Source: Moraxellaceae bacterium
Lineage (GTDB): Bacteria > Pseudomonadota > Gammaproteobacteria > Pseudomonadales > Moraxellaceae
Assembly (NCBI GenBank): GCA_003543245.1
Contig: DPJB01000023.1
Location: 66,229 to 92,160, forward strand
Direction: 5' to 3'
Length of the DNA: 25,932 nucleotides
In this document: positions 6,227-12,913 of the stretch, piece by piece
How positions within the stretch are numbered: the first letter of the stretch is position 1
Layout of the letters: the number at the start of each line of letters is the position of its first letter
Notes under the pieces: generated by a model
The model's database searches: none
What the model saw: the letters and a program-made list of their open reading frames with translations, nothing else
Told to the model about the DNA's origin: nothing
Translations under genes and position numbers: made by a program

Positions 6227-7222
6227 ATGGAGCTGGTGTGCCCGGCGGGCAATTTGCAGAGCCTGAAAATGGCGGTGGATAGCGGTGCCGACGCGGTCTA
6301 TGTCGGTCTTTCCAACAACACCAACGCGCGCTATTTTGCCGGCCTGAATTTTGACGAACACACGCTGGCGGACGGTGTGCGCTATGCCCATGAGCGCGGG
6401 CGCCGGGTCTTCATGGCCATCAATACCTATCCGCAACAGTCACGCTGGCCGCTGTGGATGCAGGCCATCGATACTGCGGCCGGTCTGCACATGGATGCCG
6501 TGATTCTTGCCGATATCGGCCTGCTGGATTATGCCGCACAACAGCATCCGGAGTTGCCGCGGCATCTGTCCGTGCAGGGCTCGGCCACGCATCTGGAGTC
6601 GCTCAACTTCTATCACCAGCATTTCGGCATTCGTCGCGCGGTATTGCCGCGGGTGTTGTCCTTGCGTCAGGTGGAACGGCTGACGGCAAAATCCCCGGTG
6701 GAAATCGAGACCTTCGGTTTTGGTTCGCTGTGCATCATGGCCGAAGGCCGCTGTTACCTGTCGTCGTACATCACCGGCGATTCGCCGAATAATTGCGGCG
6801 CCTGTTCGCCGGCACATGCCGTGCGCTGGCAGGAGACGCCGCGCGGTCTGGAAAGCCGTCTTAACAATGTGCTGATTGACCGCTACCGCCCGGACGAAAA
6901 TGCGGCGTATCCGACGCTGTGCAAGGGCCGTTTTGAAGTGGAAGGCCATACCTTTCATGCGCTGGAAGAACCGACCAGCCTGAACGCCCTCGACCTGTTG
7001 CCGCAACTGGCAAAGGCCGGCGTGAAAGCCATCAAGATCGAGGGCCGGCAACGCAGCCCGGCCTATGTTGCCAAGGTCACCAGGGTCTGGCGTGCGGCGA
7101 TTGACCGCTGGCAACGCCAGGGGGATGCCTTTGTGGCGGAACCGTCCTGGCATGCCGCACTGGCCAGCGTCTCCGAAGGCTCGCAAACCACGCTGGGTGC
7201 CCTGCATCGTTCGTGGCAATAA
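6227..7222 (+). CDS. ubiU: O2-independent ubiquinone hydroxylation protein UbiU (peptidase U32 family)
   Basis: A 331-residue U32-family protein that, with UbiV, hydroxylates the ubiquinone ring without O2. From the ATG at 6227 the sequence begins MELVCPAGN like E. coli UbiU, and the four [4Fe-4S] ligands fall at Cys169, Cys176, Cys193 and Cys232, the positions known in E. coli. Other shared segments are GADAVYVGL, TNARYFAGLNF, LPRVLSL, SLCIMAEGRCYLSSY and KIEGRQRSPAYV. A GTG at 6218 would add three residues; the ATG is preferred because the cysteine numbering and N-terminus then match the family, and GGGTGA precedes it at good spacing. It is followed by ubiV after 16 bp. It probably supports quinone-dependent respiration when oxygen is scarce. 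Confidence 0.97.
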   Translation: MELVCPAGNLQSLKMAVDSGADAVYVGLSNNTNARYFAGLNFDEHTLADGVRYAHERGRRVFMAINTYPQQSRWPLWMQAIDTAAGLHMDAVILADIGLLDYAAQQHPELPRHLSVQGSATHLESLNFYHQHFGIRRAVLPRVLSLRQVERLTAKSPVEIETFGFGSLCIMAEGRCYLSSYITGDSPNNCGACSPAHAVRWQETPRGLESRLNNVLIDRYRPDENAAYPTLCKGRFEVEGHTFHALEEPTSLNALDLLPQLAKAGVKAIKIEGRQRSPAYVAKVTRVWRAAIDRWQRQGDAFVAEPSWHAALASVSEGSQTTLGALHRSWQ

Positions 7223-7238
7223 TGAACCGGATCACGTC

Positions 7239-8138
7239 ATGAAAATTTCGATAGGCCCCCTGCTTTATTTCTGGTCGGCAGAACGCATGCGTGCGCTGTA
7301 TCGCCGCATTGCCGAGTCACCGGTGGACATTGTTTATCTGGGCGAGTCGGTGTGCAGCAAGCGGCGCGAATTCCGCCGTGAGGACTGGCTGGAAACGGCA
7401 GACATGCTGACGCAGGCCGGCAAGGAAGTGGTGCTGTCGTCACTGGTGTTGCTGGAGGCGGAATCGGAACTCGGCGCCATGCGCGGGCTCTGCGAGAACG
7501 GCCGTTTTGCCGTGGAAGCCAATGACATCGGCGTGGCGTACATGGCGGCCGAACTGGGTGTTCCCTTTGTCGGTGGACACACCCTCAACATCTACAACAC
7601 GCGCACGCTGGCCACCTGGGCGCGGCTGGGCATGCAGCGCTGGCTGCCGCCAGTGGAACTGTCGCGTGAAGAACTCAGTGCCATTCTGAGGGACTGGCCT
7701 GCCGAGGTACCGCGTCCGGAAACCGAAGTGTTTGCCTATGGCCGTCTGCCGCTGGCGCATTCGGCCCGCTGCTATACCGCGCGTGCCCGCAACCTGGCCA
7801 AGGATCAGTGCAACTTTGCCTGTATCGAGTATCCCGAGGGCCTGCCGCTGTATACACAGGAGCAGCAGGGACTGTTCCAGATCAACGGCATCCAGACGCA
7901 GTCCCGGCAGCACTGTAACCTGCTTAACCAGCGTGACGACATGGCGCAGCGCGGTGTCGGCATCATGCGCCTCAGCCTGAGTCATGAAGACGATCTGGCG
8001 CGGGTGGAGGCCTTGCGCGAGCCGCTCGCGGGCACGCCCCCGTTGCGGGTGCCGCTGGCCGATACCGACAGCTGCAATGGCTACTGGTTCGGCCAGCCGG
8101 GCCAGGTCCAGCTCATGGATGTCGAGCTGCGCTTCTGA
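7239..8138 (+). CDS. ubiV: O2-independent ubiquinone hydroxylation protein UbiV (peptidase U32 family)
   Basis: A 299-residue partner of UbiU; the two form a heterodimer needed for O2-independent ring hydroxylation. The N-terminus (MKISIGPLLYFW) resembles E. coli UbiV. The [4Fe-4S] ligands are Cys39, Cys178, Cys191 and Cys195, so CX12CX3C in the second group, matching the E. coli pattern within two residues. Other conserved segments are VYLGESVCSKRR, FVGGHTLNIYN, PVELSRE, YGRLPLAHSARC, NGIQTQS and SDCNGYW-like DSCNGYW near the end. The open frame reaches back into ubiU, but the ATG at 7239 gives the family N-terminus. The gene sits 16 bp after ubiU in the same operon and converges on ubiT. 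All cluster ligands are intact, so the pair is expected to be functional. Confidence 0.97.
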   Translation: MKISIGPLLYFWSAERMRALYRRIAESPVDIVYLGESVCSKRREFRREDWLETADMLTQAGKEVVLSSLVLLEAESELGAMRGLCENGRFAVEANDIGVAYMAAELGVPFVGGHTLNIYNTRTLATWARLGMQRWLPPVELSREELSAILRDWPAEVPRPETEVFAYGRLPLAHSARCYTARARNLAKDQCNFACIEYPEGLPLYTQEQQGLFQINGIQTQSRQHCNLLNQRDDMAQRGVGIMRLSLSHEDDLARVEALREPLAGTPPLRVPLADTDSCNGYWFGQPGQVQLMDVELRF

Positions 8139-8164
8139 TGCAAGGATTTGCCTGGTTCCGGGCA

Positions 8165-8194
8165 CCGGCAGCTGACGCGTGTTCCAGCTGCCGG
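8165..8194. terminator. Inverted repeat between convergent ubiV and ubiT (possible bidirectional terminator)
   Basis: Arms CCGGCAGCTG (8165-8174) and CAGCTGCCGG (8185-8194) form a perfect 10-bp stem with a 10-nt loop in the 59-bp gap between the two stop codons. There is no T tract on either side, so termination by this hairpin alone is uncertain. Confidence 0.45.
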
Positions 8195-8197
8195 CAC

Positions 8198-8734
8198 TTA
8201 TTCCATGTGCCGGAAATAGGCCGCCGCGATGCGCGCCATTTCCCGGGCCAGCGGCGGCAGGTCGGAGGCAAACATCAGGTTCTTCACTTGCAGGCCCAGT
8301 TCGGTATCGCCCTCGATCACCAGGCGGCGCTGGAAAAACAGGGTGTCTGGATCTTCTTCCTGATGCGCCAGCGCCACAAAGGCGGCGAGATCGCCCCGGA
8401 TGGTGACATCGGGGCGCAGGGCGCTGTCGCTCACAATCGGGCCCATGTCGCCATAGCTCACATTCCAGCTGTTCTGCAGGTCGGTCACGGTAAAGCGCAC
8501 CCAGCGGCCGTAGAGGAACTGCATGCGGCCGTGCTGGACATGCGCCTGAAAGGTTTCGCGCAACAGGCGTTCCAGCAAGCGCCGCTGCAGGGGAAATGGC
8601 AGCAGGCGCATGGGCACCTTGAGCAGGGGATGCAGGCGCCGCAGCAGCGCGGGGGGTGGCGGCGGGGGCAATGGCAGGGAAGACAGTGACGGCAGTGGTG
8701 GCAACAGTGCCTGTAATCCGGGCGGCAGGGGCAT
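8198..8734 (-). CDS. ubiT: Ubiquinone biosynthesis accessory factor UbiT (SCP2 domain)
   Basis: A 178-residue SCP2-type lipid-binding protein that stands in for UbiJ in the O2-independent ubiquinone pathway. The C-terminal half is nearly diagnostic: DPDTLFFQRRLVIEGDTELG followed by VKNLM is shared almost word for word with E. coli UbiT. The SCP2 domain spans about residues 45-145. The first 30 residues are unusual: a Pro/Leu-rich tract ending in six consecutive prolines (23-28), absent from E. coli UbiT. The start at 8734 has AGGA 8 bases upstream. The gene converges on ubiUV and has its own upstream region with a candidate -10 and a degenerate FNR/Anr site. Function is assigned with high confidence; the proline tract is specific to this lineage or marks an alternative downstream start (Met42 is in frame but would cut into the domain). 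Confidence 0.95.
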   Translation of the reverse strand: MPLPPGLQALLPPLPSLSSLPLPPPPPPALLRRLHPLLKVPMRLLPFPLQRRLLERLLRETFQAHVQHGRMQFLYGRWVRFTVTDLQNSWNVSYGDMGPIVSDSALRPDVTIRGDLAAFVALAHQEEDPDTLFFQRRLVIEGDTELGLQVKNLMFASDLPPLAREMARIAAAYFRHME

Positions 8735-8758
8735 GATGGCATCCTGAGAGGGGGAATC

Positions 8759-8806
8759 AGGCCGGATTCTAGGCTTCGGCAGGATTATCGCCTTGACCGT
8801 CGTCAG
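8759..8806 (-). promoter_or_regulatory. Candidate ubiT promoter with degenerate FNR/Anr site
   Basis: On the minus strand TAGAAT (8771-8766) is a five-of-six -10 hexamer and predicts a start near 8759, 25 bases before the ubiT ATG. CTGAC-GACG-GTCAA (8806-8793) matches 7 of the 10 specified FNR/Anr bases and is centred at -40.5. The geometry repeats that of the ubiUV promoter within one base. E. coli ubiT is also FNR-controlled; the site here is a prediction. Confidence 0.5.
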
Positions 8807-8889
8807 GATGCCGGCGTGGCGAATGCGCGTGACCGGATGTCGACGGTGTGGTTTGCTACGGGCATCCCATCCCTGTGCAGGCGCGTGCC

Positions 8890-9111
8890 ATGAGTGACTC
8901 CCCGCTTCCTCCTGAAAACCTGCCGCCGACCCCGGCCGGCAACCTGGTACGGGTTGCGCTGGTGCTGTTGCTGGTTGTGCTGGCCGTTTTGGGCGTGCTG
9001 ATGATCTGGGGTGTAAGTGATCCGGAGATGTTGCTCAAGGGCTTTGCCACGTTCACGGGGATTGCGCTGACGGGGGTGCTGCTGGTGATGGTATTGCAGA
9101 AGCGGTCATAG
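8890..9111 (+). CDS. Small two-helix membrane protein, unknown function
   Basis: A 73-residue protein starting MSDSPLPPEN. After a short proline-rich cytoplasmic-like N-terminus it has two hydrophobic stretches, about residues 20-41 and 50-69, separated by the short polar turn GVSDPEM, so a helical hairpin in the inner membrane is likely. A GTG at 8848 in the same frame would add 14 residues; the ATG is preferred for its normal N-terminus, although the ribosome binding site is weak (GCAGG far upstream). It is divergent from ubiT and convergent with the HopJ-family gene. I do not recognise a family. Codon use looks like that of its neighbours. Confidence 0.6.
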   Translation: MSDSPLPPENLPPTPAGNLVRVALVLLLVVLAVLGVLMIWGVSDPEMLLKGFATFTGIALTGVLLVMVLQKRS

Positions 9112-9135
9112 CCAGCGCCGACCGCTCTGAGGGAC

Positions 9136-9492
9136 TCAGTCTTCTTTCGGGGCCAGTGCCGTGCCGTCAAACACGATGCCGGCCCAGCCATCCTTCATGA
9201 AGCGGCGTATGTTGGCGTGGTCGCTACCGTCGGGGTGCTTCATCACGTCGTCGCGATAGAACCGGCCGAACAGCTGCACGGTGTCTGCGCTACCCAGGCC
9301 TTTCATTTTGGCCAGTGCAAACAGGCGGCAGGAGCCTTCGTTCTTGCCCGCCTCGTTCACCACCGGATCGGCGCCCAGGCCATTGGTAAAGCGGGTTGGG
9401 GTGTACTCATAGTGCTCGTTGACATGGGCGATCACGTCTTCAAAGTCGGCGTCACCCTTTTTCAGGCGGTCGAGCAGGGTCTGGAAAATCAT
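9136..9492 (-). CDS. HopJ type III effector family protein
   Basis: A 118-residue soluble protein of the HopJ family. Recognisable segments are the N-terminal LLDRLKKGDADFEDVI, YEYTPTRFTNG, the NEGSCRLFALAKM stretch and FYRDDVMKHPDGSDH followed by NIRRFM. The frame extends upstream to 9558, but the ATG at 9492 is preceded by GGGAG at normal spacing and matches the family N-terminus. Despite its name the family is widespread in free-living proteobacteria with no type III secretion; nothing in this window suggests an effector role. The gene stands alone on the minus strand between two short hypothetical genes. Function is unknown. Confidence 0.85.
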   Translation of the reverse strand: MIFQTLLDRLKKGDADFEDVIAHVNEHYEYTPTRFTNGLGADPVVNEAGKNEGSCRLFALAKMKGLGSADTVQLFGRFYRDDVMKHPDGSDHANIRRFMKDGWAGIVFDGTALAPKED

Positions 9493-9586
9493 GGCGGGCT
9501 CCCGTGGCAGAGCGCGCATTCTGCCAGCTTGCGCCACGGCTTTCACGCCATGGCACATCCGTCTTTTCCTGCCCGGGCATCAGGCA

Positions 9587-9787
9587 TCAGTGATGGTGCA
9601 TCGCCCTGCCCTGCTCACGCAGGGACTCCTCGATTTCGTGCAATAGCCTGACGGTGTCTTTCAGCGTGCTGGCCTCGGCGCTGTCGTCGGCATCCAGGTC
9701 GGCACACATCGCCTCCAGCTGGATGATCTGCCGGTGCAGGTTTTTGGCGTCAAGGTTGTTGAGGGTCACGGTGTGGGGAAGCTGCAT
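9587..9787 (-). CDS. Short helical protein, unknown function
   Basis: A 66-residue protein starting MQLPHTVTLNNLDAKN. Residues 12-60 are predicted helical with heptad-like spacing of Leu/Ile (NLHRQIIQLEAMCADL and LKDTVRLLHEIEESL), so a short coiled coil is likely, and the tail ends in HHH. The frame is open to 9901, but the ATG at 9787 has AGGGTGA at good spacing and is preferred. It lies 94 bp upstream of the HopJ-family gene on the same strand, so the two may be cotranscribed. No family recognised. Confidence 0.6.
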   Translation of the reverse strand: MQLPHTVTLNNLDAKNLHRQIIQLEAMCADLDADDSAEASTLKDTVRLLHEIEESLREQGRAMHHH

Positions 9788-9931
9788 GATGGTCACCCTT
9801 GCGTTGTTGTGATGAGGGGCTGGTGTTTCTGGTATAGACCAGTCGCTGCGCCTCTGCCAGCGGTAGTAGTCACCGCGACCGGAAAGCAGGTGCAGGATCA
9901 CATCAACGGGCGGAACGGGTGGACGGTCGGG

Positions 9932-10894
9932 TTACCCGGCGCGGCCGTCTTCCGGTGCGCAGGTGTTTGCCTGTTCCCAGTGACGCCGTTCCTGGGAGCG
10001 ACGCCACTTGGTGTAGTTTCCCCCAAGGGACTGCTGCGTGATTGACTCGGCCACGGCCACGGCATCGTAGAGGTGGTCGAGGTCGATGCCGGTATCAAAA
10101 CCGGCCCCGTGCAGCAGGTAAACCAGATCCTCGGTAGCGACATTGCCGCTGGCGCCCGGGGCAAACGGGCAGCCCCCGAGGCCGCCGATGCTGGCATCAA
10201 AATGCCTCACCCCTGCCTCCAGTCCGGCCCAGGTCATGGCCAGGGCCATGCCGCGGGTATCGTGCAGGTGCAGGTTGAACGGTGTGGCACCGTGGGCGCG
10301 TACCAGTGGGCCGAGAATGTCGCGGATCTGCTTCGGATTGCCGGCACCAATGGTGTCGGATATTGCAACTTCGTTGGCGCCCGCAGTAAGCAAGCGTTCA
10401 CTTAGTTCGTGGACAACGCTGACATCCGTCAGCCCGTCATAGGGACAGGCACAGGCACCGGACAGGTAGGCGCGGACATAGATGCCGTCGGCGCGGGCCT
10501 GGGCCATGACCTCGCGGCAGGTGGCTTCGGCCTGGTCACGGGTCATGCGCAGGTTGCGCAGGTTGAAGGTGTCGGTGGTGGCCAGCACCACGGCGACCTT
10601 CTGGTAACCGGCGGCTTTTGCCCTCTCGTAGCCCTTGAGGTTGGGCACCAGCGCCATGTAGTCAATGCCCCGTGCACCGCCGCCAAAGAAGGGCAGACCG
10701 GCAGTGACTTCGGCGGCGTCGGCCATCTGCGGGACGGCCTTGGGATGGACAAAGCTGACGGCTTCCAGATGACTGACACCGGCACGAATGAGGGCGCCGG
10801 CCAGCTCAAGCTTGCCGGCGGTGCTGACAGGATGGGGCTGGTTCTGCAGGCCATCGCGGAGGCCGACTTCGGTAACGCGGACGGGTTCTTTCAT
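9932..10894 (-). CDS. Hydroxymethylglutaryl-CoA lyase
   Basis: A 320-residue TIM-barrel enzyme that cleaves HMG-CoA to acetoacetate and acetyl-CoA, the last step of leucine breakdown. The N-terminal EVGLRDGLQNQ motif holds Arg13 and Asp14 (catalytic base and metal ligand region). LHLHDTRGMAL gives metal-binding His209 and His211, and the glycine-rich signature SIGGLGGCPFAPGASGNVAT includes catalytic Cys242. Length fits the bacterial MvaB/LiuE type. No other leucine (liu) genes lie nearby, which is unusual for this enzyme; the acyl-CoA dehydrogenase at 11633 is divergent and separated by yaeQ. The start at 10894 is directly before the conserved domain. Enzyme identity is confident; pathway context is not shown here. 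Confidence 0.93.
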   Translation of the reverse strand: MKEPVRVTEVGLRDGLQNQPHPVSTAGKLELAGALIRAGVSHLEAVSFVHPKAVPQMADAAEVTAGLPFFGGGARGIDYMALVPNLKGYERAKAAGYQKVAVVLATTDTFNLRNLRMTRDQAEATCREVMAQARADGIYVRAYLSGACACPYDGLTDVSVVHELSERLLTAGANEVAISDTIGAGNPKQIRDILGPLVRAHGATPFNLHLHDTRGMALAMTWAGLEAGVRHFDASIGGLGGCPFAPGASGNVATEDLVYLLHGAGFDTGIDLDHLYDAVAVAESITQQSLGGNYTKWRRSQERRHWEQANTCAPEDGRAG

Positions 10895-10937
10895 GGTGCA
10901 AGGCTGTCGTAACAGGGATGCCTGATACTACGCCACT

Positions 10938-11483
10938 TCAGGGTGCCGGAAACAACTGCTCCGGCGTAACCGTGACATCGCCCCGCTCGCTGCTGACAAA
11001 CCATTCGCCATCCTGCAGGGTGACCTGCAGGCGCATGCTGCGTTCGCACAGTGCGGCCAGTGCGGCCACGCTTTCCTCGGACAGGCGGACCACGCGCAGG
11101 TGCTGCTGGCGTGACAGCTTGCCGACAATCTGCGACCACCACATGGTGGTGCTGGCGCCGCCGTAACAGTAGACGGTGACCCTTTCGGCACGGCCGGAGG
11201 CCTTGCGCAGGCGGGTTTCGTCCGGCTGGCCCAGATCTATCCAGTGCACGATGGCGCCGGTCAGGTCCTTTTCCCACAGGGGTGGATCGTCCGGGTTGTC
11301 GAGGCCCTGCGAGAACTGCAGCTGTTCACTGGCACAGTCGGCAAAGGCCAGCAGCCGGACCATCAGGCGCTCCTCGGTTTCGGAGGGATGCAGGGCCAGC
11401 GTCAGCTGATGGTTGGCGTAGTAGTGCCGGTCAAGATCGGTGATCTGCAGATCGGCCTTGTAGACGGTGGATTTCAGTGCCAT
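10938..11483 (-). CDS. yaeQ: YaeQ family protein
   Basis: A 181-residue protein of the YaeQ family. Typical features are the N-terminal MALKSTVYKADLQITDLDR, ETEERLMVRLLAFA, LSQGL-like FSQGLDNPDDPPLW, HWIDLGQPDE and the VYCYGG segment. The family has a PD-(D/E)XK nuclease-like fold but no established biochemical activity. In enterobacteria it was first noted in connection with RfaH-dependent expression. It lies 43 bp upstream of the HMG-CoA lyase on the same strand, so the two may form one transcript, and is divergent from the acyl-CoA dehydrogenase. The ribosome binding site is weak. Confidence 0.92.
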   Translation of the reverse strand: MALKSTVYKADLQITDLDRHYYANHQLTLALHPSETEERLMVRLLAFADCASEQLQFSQGLDNPDDPPLWEKDLTGAIVHWIDLGQPDETRLRKASGRAERVTVYCYGGASTTMWWSQIVGKLSRQQHLRVVRLSEESVAALAALCERSMRLQVTLQDGEWFVSSERGDVTVTPEQLFPAP

Positions 11484-11571
11484 GACGGACCCGGACGTGC
11501 CTGTAGGGAATGGCGCGGAGCCTACGCCCTGCGGCCCGTTTCGACAACGTTGCTGTCCGACGGGTGTTTCC

Positions 11572-11608
11572 GTGACCGGCCGGGCGCAAGCGCGCTACAA
11601 TCGCGCCG
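11572..11608 (+). promoter_or_regulatory. Candidate sigma-70 promoter of the acyl-CoA dehydrogenase gene
   Basis: GTGACC at 11572-11577 and TACAAT at 11596-11601 are separated by 18 bp and match the -35 and -10 consensus at 4/6 and 5/6. The predicted start near 11608 leaves a leader of about 25 bases before the ATG at 11633. Confidence 0.55.
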
Positions 11609-11632
11609 TTTTCTGAACAACCGGACCCCGCC

Positions 11633-12778
11633 ATGAGCCAGATCGACCCCGCTGAACTTGAACTTTTCCGTGACAACGTCAAGCGTTTCCTCGACAAGGA
11701 AATCGCCCCCCACTACGCACAGTGGGAAAAGGATTCGTGGATGCCCCGCGAAATCTGGAACAAGCTCGGTGAGAACGGCTTGCTCGCCGTGGACCAGGAC
11801 GAGCAGTACGGTGGCTCCGGCGTGCCCTACCAGTATTGCGTAGTGGTGCTGGAAGAAACCGCCCGTGCCGGCATGGGTTCGCTGTGCACCGGCCTGTCTG
11901 TGCACTCCGACATTGTGGCGCCCTATGTGGCCCACCTTGGCAATCAGGCCCAGAAGGATTTCTGGCTGCCCAAGCTGGTCTCCGGCGAAGCCGTGGGTGC
12001 CATCGGCATGACCGAGCCGGGTGCTGGCTCCGATCTTGCCAACATCCGTACCTCTGCCATTCGTGACGGCGATCATTACGTCATCAATGGCTCCAAGACC
12101 TTTATCTCCAACGGCCAGCATGCCGGTCTGCTGATCCTCGCCGCCAAGACCGACCCGACTGCCGGTGCCAAGGGCGTGTCGCTGTTCCTGATTGACACTT
12201 CCCTGCCCGGTTTTGCCCGTGGCAAGAACCTGGAGAAGATCGGCCTGCATTCGCAGGACACCTCCGAGCTGTTCTTTGACAACCTGCGTGTGCCGGTGTC
12301 GGCGCTGCTGGGTGAAGAAGGCAAGGGCTTTTCCTACATGATGCAGGAGTTGCCGCGCGAACGTCTGAACATCGCCGTGCAGGGTGTGTATAGCGCCGAG
12401 GGTGTGCTCGACTCCACCATAAGCTACGTTACCGAGCGCAAGGCCTTTGGTGCGCCACTGTCGCAACTGCAGAACACGCGCTTCACGCTGGCCCAGTGCA
12501 AGACGGAAATCGAATGCAACAAGGCGTTCCTTAATCACGGCATTGCGCTCTACATGGAAGGCAAGCTGGATGTGCCGACCGCTGCCATGATCAAGCTGTC
12601 CACCACCGACCTGCAGGGTCGCGTGGCTGATGCCTGCCTGCAGATGCATGGCGGTTACGGCTACATGGTGGAATACCCGGTGGCCCGTGCCTATGTCGAT
12701 GCTCGCATCCAGCGCATCTATGGCGGTGCCAACGAGATCATGAAGGAAGTGATTGCACGTTCATTGGTCGGACGCTGA
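11633..12778 (+). CDS. Acyl-CoA dehydrogenase, long-chain type
   Basis: A 381-residue FAD-dependent enzyme catalysing alpha,beta-dehydrogenation of an acyl-CoA, the first step of beta-oxidation. It has the family signature GAIGMTEPGAGSDLA, the FAD-binding KTFISNG region and the C-terminal QMHGGYGYMVEYPVAR. The usual MCAD/SCAD catalytic Glu in the IYEG motif is replaced by Gly364 (RIYGGANEIM). Instead a Glu at residue 243 in LPRERL occupies the position used by long-chain and isovaleryl-type enzymes, so catalysis should still be possible and the enzyme is probably LCAD-like. It is monocistronic, with its own promoter, divergent from yaeQ. The natural substrate cannot be decided; medium to long or branched acyl-CoA are all open. 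Confidence 0.93.
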   Translation: MSQIDPAELELFRDNVKRFLDKEIAPHYAQWEKDSWMPREIWNKLGENGLLAVDQDEQYGGSGVPYQYCVVVLEETARAGMGSLCTGLSVHSDIVAPYVAHLGNQAQKDFWLPKLVSGEAVGAIGMTEPGAGSDLANIRTSAIRDGDHYVINGSKTFISNGQHAGLLILAAKTDPTAGAKGVSLFLIDTSLPGFARGKNLEKIGLHSQDTSELFFDNLRVPVSALLGEEGKGFSYMMQELPRERLNIAVQGVYSAEGVLDSTISYVTERKAFGAPLSQLQNTRFTLAQCKTEIECNKAFLNHGIALYMEGKLDVPTAAMIKLSTTDLQGRVADACLQMHGGYGYMVEYPVARAYVDARIQRIYGGANEIMKEVIARSLVGR

Positions 12779-12835
12779 GGTCACGGCGGCGCTGCGCTCC
12801 GTCCGGGGCGTAGCGGCCACTGCCTGCCACCTCGT

Positions 12836-12871
12836 CCCGGCTTGCACTGGCCGGGGGAATGCAGCTAGCCT
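12836..12871 (+). promoter_or_regulatory. Gap between the dehydrogenase and DUF4136 genes: hairpin and possible promoter
   Basis: CCCGGC (12836-12841) and GCCGGG (12850-12855) form a short hairpin with no T tract. TTGCAC (12842-12847) and TAGCCT (12866-12871), 18 bp apart, are a plausible weak promoter for the next gene. TGCACTGG occurs twice (12843-12850, 12871-12878). Nothing stronger is visible in this 135-bp gap. Confidence 0.3.
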
Positions 12872-12913
12872 GCACTGGAAGAAGAACAATAATCATCAGC
12901 AGAGGGAACCGTG

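Noticed and set aside
9127..9139. CTGAG-GGA-CTCAG hairpin as a terminator between the small membrane gene and the HopJ-family gene
   Set aside because: The stem is only 5 bp and overlaps the HopJ-family stop codon without a proper T tract.
9136..9492. HopJ name taken as evidence of a type III secretion effector
   Set aside because: The family occurs widely in free-living bacteria, and no secretion genes or effector-type context are present.
12911..12913. GTG start for the DUF4136-like gene
   Set aside because: The adjacent ATG has better spacing from the ribosome binding site and gives a normal signal peptide.
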